The notes under the pieces: model-generated
What the model was told of the DNA's origin: nothing
Databases searched by the model: none
Seen by the model: the letters and a program-made list of their open reading frames with translations, nothing else
Program-made: the position numbers and the translations under genes
Shown here: positions 59,741 to 64,000 of the stretch, piece by piece
Layout of the letters: each line of letters starts with the position of its first letter
How positions within the stretch are numbered: position 1 is the stretch's first letter
Origin: Burkholderia sp. FERM BP-3421
Lineage (GTDB): Bacteria > Pseudomonadota > Gammaproteobacteria > Burkholderiales > Burkholderiaceae
Direction of reading: 5' to 3'
Assembly (NCBI RefSeq): GCF_028657905.1
Contig: NZ_CP117781.1
Coordinates: 1,240,001-1,304,000, forward strand
DNA length: 64,000 nt

Positions 59741-61973
59741 ATGTCGCGAGGACTGATCGAGGCCGGCCGGGCGGCCGCGCGCGCCGGGTTGTCGCGGCGC
59801 ACATTCGTCAAGTACGGCATCACGCTCGGCGCGGCGGCGGGCGGCGGCCTGTTGCTCGGCTTCAGCGTGCCGGCGGCGGGCGGCGATGCGCGCCGCTCGG
59901 TGCTCGGCGGCGACGCCGTCGAGGGCGCGCAGCCGGGCGTGTTCGCACCGAATGCGTTCGTCCGGATCGATCGCGCCGGGCAGGTCACGCTGGTGATGCC
60001 GAAGGTCGAGATGGGACAGGGCGTCTATACGTCGATCCCGATGCTGATCGCGGAAGAGCTGGAGGTGCCGCTGTCGAGCGTGACGCTCGACCATGCGCCG
60101 CCGAACGAGAAGCTGTTCCTCGACCCGCTGCTGGGCGGCCAGCTGACGGGCGGCTCGACGTCGATCCGCTATGCATGGGAGCCGATGCGGCGCGCGGGCG
60201 CGACCGCGCGCACGCTGCTCGTCTCGGCGGCCGCCGCGCAGTGGAAGGTCGACCCGGCGAGTTGCCATGCGCAGAACGGCGAGGTGCTGCATGCGCCGAG
60301 CGGGCGGCGCGCTTCCTACGGGCAACTGGCGGATGCAGCCGCGAAGCTGCCGGCGCCGAAGGACGTGGCGCTGAAAAAACCCGAGGACTTCAAGCTGATC
60401 GGTCAGCCGGTCAAGCGGCTCGATTCGCCCGAGAAGGTCGACGGCAGCGCGCAGTTCGGCCTCGACGTGCGCGTGCCGGGCATGCTGTACGCGGTGATCG
60501 TCAACAGCCCGGTGTTCGGCGGCACGGTCGCGAGCGTCGACGACGGCGCGGCGCGCCGGGTGCCGGGCGTGCGCCAGGTGGTGCGCGCCGACAACGCGGT
60601 CGCCGTGGTGGGCGACCACACGTGGGCGGCCAAGCGCGGCGCGTCGGCGCTCGTCGTGCAGTGGAACGAGGGCGCGGGCGCGCGCGTGTCGATGCGCGAG
60701 ATCGTCGCGGATCTCGCGCGCGCGGCCGAGCGTCCGGGCGCCGTCGCGCGCCGCGACGGCGACGTCGAGCGCGGTTTCGCGGACGCGAAGACCCGCGTCG
60801 ACGCGGTTTATCAGCAGCCGTTCCTCGCGCACGCGACGATGGAGCCCGTCAACTGCACGGTGCACGTGCGCCCCGACGGCTGCGACGTCTGGGTCGGCAC
60901 CCAGGTGCCGACGCGCGCGGTGGACGCCGCGCGCCGGGTGACCGGGCTGCCCGCCGAGAAGATCGCGATCCACAATCATCTGCTGGGCGGCGGCTTCGGG
61001 CGCCGGCTCGAGACCGACATGATCGAGCAGGCGCTCAAGATCGGCAAGCAGGTGAATGCGCCGGTGAAGGTGGTGTGGACGCGCGAGGAGGACATTCAGC
61101 ACGACATGTACCGGCCGTACTACTACGACCGGATCTCGGCCGGGCTCGATGCGAACGGCCGGCCGGTCGCGTGGCGGCACCGGATCGTCGGCTCGTCGAT
61201 CATGGCGCGCTTCGCGCCGCCCGCGTTCAAGGACGGCGTCGATCCGGACGCGGTCGAGGTCGCGGCCGATCTGCCGTACGACCTGCCGAACCAGCGCATC
61301 GAGTATGTGCGCGAGGAGCCGCGCCACGTGCCGACCGCGTTCTGGCGCGGCGTCGGGCCGACGCGCGGCACCTTCGTGGTCGAGAGTTTCATCGACGAGC
61401 TGGCGGCGCAGGCGAAGGCCGACTCGGTGGCGTACCGGCGCGCGCTGCTCGGCAAGTCGCCGCGCGCGCGCAACGTGCTCGACACCGCGACGCGGGCGGC
61501 GGGGTGGGGCGCGTCGATGCCGAAGGGGGCAGGGGCGCGGCGTGTCGGTCATGTACGCGTTCGGCAGCTATTTCTCGATGGTCGCGGACGTCGCGGTCGA
61601 CAACGGCGAGGTGAGCGTGCGGCGTGTGGTGTGCGCGGTCGATTGCGGGATGGTGGTGAATCCCGACACGATCGAGGCGCAGGTGCAGGGTGGGATCATC
61701 TTCGGGATCACGGCGGCGCTGTACGGCGAGATCACGATCCGGGACGGCCGCGTCGAGCAGCGCAACTTCACCGACTACCGGATGTTGCGGATCGACCAGA
61801 CGCCGAGCATCGACGTGCATATCGTGAAGAGCGCGGAAGCGCCGGGCGGGATCGGCGAGCCGGGCACGGCGGCGGTCGCGGCGGCGGTCGCGAACGCGAT
61901 CTACGCGGCCACCGGCAAGCGCCTGCGGCAGTTGCCCGTGGGCGACCAGCTGCGCGCCTCGAACCCTGCCTGA
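59741..61973 (+). pseudogene. Molybdenum hydroxylase large subunit, IorB-like, copy 2, with a one-base frameshift
   Basis: Begins one base after the iorA2 stop. Twin-arginine signal LSRRTFVKYGITLGAAAGGG. Then MGQGVYTSIPMLIAEELEV, GSTSIRYAWEPMRRAGATAR, LGGGFGRRLETDMIEQALKI and WRGVGPTRGTFVVESFIDEL in frame. At 61525-61529 a G5 run breaks the frame; with four Gs it reads MPKGQGRGVSVMYAFGS and continues VVCAVDCGMVVNPDTIEAQV to GIGEPGTAAVAAAVANAIYA, stop at 61973. Corrected length is about 743 residues. Uncorrected, the frame stays open into the cytochrome gene on a nonsense path (to 63412) and loses the catalytic Glu of GIGEPG. Either a sequencing error or a recent inactivation. Confidence 0.88.
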
Positions 61974-61988
61974 GCGAGGATCCCGATC

Positions 61989-63278
61989 ATGGCATTGAAG
62001 ACCCTGACAGGCGTCGCGCGCACGCTCGGCGCGGCGCTCGCATTCACGTTCGCCGGCGCGGCGGGCGCCGCCCAGGCCGATCCGGCGCTGGTCGCGCGCG
62101 GCGCCTATCTCGCCAAGGCGGGCGACTGCGTCGCCTGCCACACCGCGCCGCATGGCCGGCCGTTCGCGGGCGGACTCAAGATGGTCACGCCGCTCGGCGC
62201 GATTTATTCGACCAACATCACGCCCGACCCCGACACGGGCATTGGCCGCTACACCGAGGCCGAGTTCGCGCGCGCGTTGCGCGCGGGCGTCGCGAGGGAC
62301 GGGCACAACCTGTACCCGGCGATGCCGTATCCGTCGTATGCGAAGGTGCGGGACGACGACGTGAAGGCGCTCTACGCGTACTTCATGAACGGCGTCGAGC
62401 CGGTGCTCGCGCCGAACCGCGCGGCGGAGATCCCGTGGCCGCTCAACCTGCGCTGGCCGCTCAAGCTGTGGAATGCTGTGTTCCTCGACACGACGGTCTA
62501 CGCGGAGAAACCGGACAAGGACGTGCTGTGGAATCGCGGCGCGTACCTGGTGCAGGGGCTCGGGCACTGCGGCTCGAGCCATACGCCGCGCGGCGTCGGC
62601 TTCCAGGAGCAGGCGCTCGACGAGCGCGGGTCGGCGTTTTTGTCCGGCGCGCTGATCGACAACTGGTTCGCGTCGAATCTGACCGGCGAGCACAACGTCG
62701 GGCTTGGCCGCTGGAGCGAGGCCGATCTCACGCAATTCCTCAAGACCGGCGCGAATACGCACGCAAGCGCGTTCGGCTCGATGACGAGCGTGATCAACCT
62801 CAGCACGCAGGCGTTGAGCGACGACGACCTCACGGCCATCGCGCGCTATCTCAAGTCGCTGCCCGCGGCGGGCGGCAACGGCGCGCCGCCGTATCAGTAC
62901 GATCCGAAGGACACGCAGGCGGCGCTCGCGCGGCCGGCCGGCAACCCGGGCGCGAAGGTGTACGCGGCGTATTGCATGCACTGCCACGGCGTCGACGGGC
63001 GCGCGTTCGCGCCGTTGCTCGCGCCGCTCGCGGGCAATCCGACCGTGCTGGAGCCGCATCCCGCGTCGCTCATCAACGTGACGCTGAACGGCACCGAGGA
63101 CCTCGTGATCCAGGGCTTGCCGGCCGCGTATCCGATGCCGAAGTTCGCCGACGTGTTGACCGACCAGCAGATCGCGGACGTGCTGACCTTCATCCGCGCC
63201 GGCTGGAACAATCGCGGCCCGACGATCGAGGCGGCCGAGGTCGCGAAGCTGCGCAAGGCGACGCGCGGAGAGCGGTAA
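61989..63278 (+). CDS. Cytochrome c subunit of a periplasmic dehydrogenase (three-haem family, one site altered)
   Basis: 429 residues. Signal peptide about 30 residues (RTLGAALAFTFAGAAGAAQA). Three cytochrome c domains of the alcohol/aldehyde/gluconate-dehydrogenase electron-carrier type. Haem site 1 CVACH (Cys47, Cys50, His51) and site 3 CMHCH (Cys329, Cys332, His333) are intact. Site 2 reads CGSSH (Cys194, Ser197, His198): the second cysteine is replaced by Ser, while flanking sequence is normal (LVQGLGHCGSSHTPRGVGF). Starts 15 bp after the molybdenum subunit, so it would carry its electrons to the respiratory chain, as in AldFGH-type aldehyde dehydrogenases. Confidence 0.92.
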   Translation: MALKTLTGVARTLGAALAFTFAGAAGAAQADPALVARGAYLAKAGDCVACHTAPHGRPFAGGLKMVTPLGAIYSTNITPDPDTGIGRYTEAEFARALRAGVARDGHNLYPAMPYPSYAKVRDDDVKALYAYFMNGVEPVLAPNRAAEIPWPLNLRWPLKLWNAVFLDTTVYAEKPDKDVLWNRGAYLVQGLGHCGSSHTPRGVGFQEQALDERGSAFLSGALIDNWFASNLTGEHNVGLGRWSEADLTQFLKTGANTHASAFGSMTSVINLSTQALSDDDLTAIARYLKSLPAAGGNGAPPYQYDPKDTQAALARPAGNPGAKVYAAYCMHCHGVDGRAFAPLLAPLAGNPTVLEPHPASLINVTLNGTEDLVIQGLPAAYPMPKFADVLTDQQIADVLTFIRAGWNNRGPTIEAAEVAKLRKATRGER

Positions 63279-63280
63279 GG

Positions 63281-63325
63281 TTCAAGGCGGCGTCGCGCAG
63301 CGGTTCGCGACGCCGCCGCCTTGAA
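63281..63325 (+). terminator. Hairpin after the cytochrome c gene
   Basis: TTCAAGGCGGCGTCGCG pairs with CGCGACGCC...CCTTGAA with a three-base bulge, beginning 3 bp after the stop. No U-run. Confidence 0.6.
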
Positions 63326-64000
63326 GCCCGGCCTCGCCCGTGGTCGGGGCGCGGGCCCGCATTCGGGATCGCTTGCGTCGCTATTGCGAGACGGCGCGTG
63401 CGGATCGATTGATTTCGGAAGGAAGCGCGTGTGGCATGCGTGTTGTATCGGTCTTGCCCGATTCTTCCATCGCAGGGTTAATTTCAAGATTGATTGATTA
63501 AATAGATAAAATCTTGATGTATTGAATTTATCTTCAATTTATATATTTTGATGTGCGATTCGTTTGAGAGGGGAGTTGCATGCCGGCATTCGGGATCGCT
63601 TGCGTCGATGTCGCATGGAGACGGGGCTGATCGACAGGGATCGAAGTGGCAAATACGCGATATGCACCGTGCGTCGTTCCAACCTCATCCTCTCGGAGAG
63701 TTGTCGGTTTTGAGGCCGTTAAAATCGAAAATTGACAATTTAATACACTTCAATGGATGAATTTTTGAAATTCGAATCGCATTGATTCTTGAGGTGGCCG
63801 GACTCGCCGTGCTACACATATTGCACCGGGATTGTTCCTCATTTAAACTCGCGCTTCCGTGTCAGCGCGAAGTGCGCATTCTGCTTCACGTTTTTGCATC
63901 GCGCGCCGCCCGTTCATAACGGTGCACGCAAGGTGTGAAGTCGCCACGAGCCGTCGTGGAGCAGATCTGCCGTCGCGAGCGACAAGTTCGGGATGTGTGT
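63326..64000. other. Non-coding end region with AT-rich segment and a 22-bp direct repeat
   Basis: The 22-bp sequence starting GCATTCGGGATC and ending GCTTGCGTCG occurs at 63359-63380 and exactly again at 63586-63607. Between them, 63478-63560 is very AT-rich for this genome; TCAAGAT and ATCTTGA form an inverted repeat within it. No gene-like frame to the window end. Probably promoter DNA for something to the right, or a transposition/recombination scar. Confidence 0.5.

Overview
The window is high-GC DNA with a strong preference for G or C at third codon positions. Its gene families (paired OmpC-type porins starting QSSVTLYG, SfnB/flavin-monooxygenase clusters, a homoprotocatechuate operon, TctDE-like and RstAB-like two-component systems) point to Burkholderia or a close relative. 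It looks like accessory or second-replicon DNA: catabolic and transport operons, broken genes and repeat arrays, with no rRNA or tRNA gene seen and no core translation genes. Species assignment is inference.

Layout. 1-3.3 kb: 5' part of a secreted GH18 chitinase, then about 2 kb without a convincing gene that holds a degenerate ~247-bp tandem repeat. 3.3-8.4 kb: a lone OmpR-type winged-helix protein, a two-subunit molybdenum hydroxylase (IorAB-like) divergent from an AraC-type regulator with a clean AraC-style direct-repeat operator, and a GNAT gene with three local frame breaks. 8.4-9.2 kb: a deletion scar where 3' remnants of a ricin-type lectin gene and a gloA gene meet. 9.2-15.2 kb: cupin protein, small unknown, two-domain sugar-type ABC ATPase, an AT-rich islet with a lipoprotein, a 45-residue His-rich exported peptide, and a fatty-acid desaturase. 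15.7-23.1 kb: a probable organosulfur-scavenging cluster (PhnD-like binding protein, RbsC-like permease, two SfnB flavoproteins, an FMN monooxygenase, a sugar-type periplasmic binding protein); two of its genes carry frameshifts. 23.1-27.4 kb: RstAB-like two-component system divergent from a MipA/OmpV outer-membrane gene and a short-chain reductase gene.

27.4-33.9 kb: hpaR divergent from hpaG1-G2-E-D-F-H-I, the meta-cleavage route that turns homoprotocatechuate into pyruvate and succinate semialdehyde; the 3' tail of hpaI seeds a short degenerate repeat array. 34.3-41.8 kb: DHA2-family exporter, exported alpha/beta hydrolase, branched-chain amino-acid-type binding protein, two methyltransferases and two unknown genes. 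42.0-49.4 kb: porin + ATPase + fused permease + binding protein (Fe/phosphonate-type uptake), divergent from a TctDE-like two-component system. 49.5-55.8 kb: MOSC protein, VOC protein, second porin, small exported protein, monoacylglycerol-lipase-like hydrolase, and a two-gene unit of unknown role. 56.0-56.4 kb: a decayed membrane-protein gene.

57.3-63.3 kb: DJ-1/PfpI protein, old-yellow-enzyme-type flavin reductase, a second IorAB-like molybdenum hydroxylase and a cytochrome c. This resembles a periplasmic aldehyde-oxidising chain joined to cytosolic electrophile detoxification. Two near-identical TetR-type operator palindromes sit 411 bp apart upstream with no TetR gene between or beside them. 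The molybdenum subunit has a one-base frameshift and the cytochrome has lost a haem-ligating cysteine in its second CxxCH motif. The last 0.7 kb is AT-rich and apparently non-coding.
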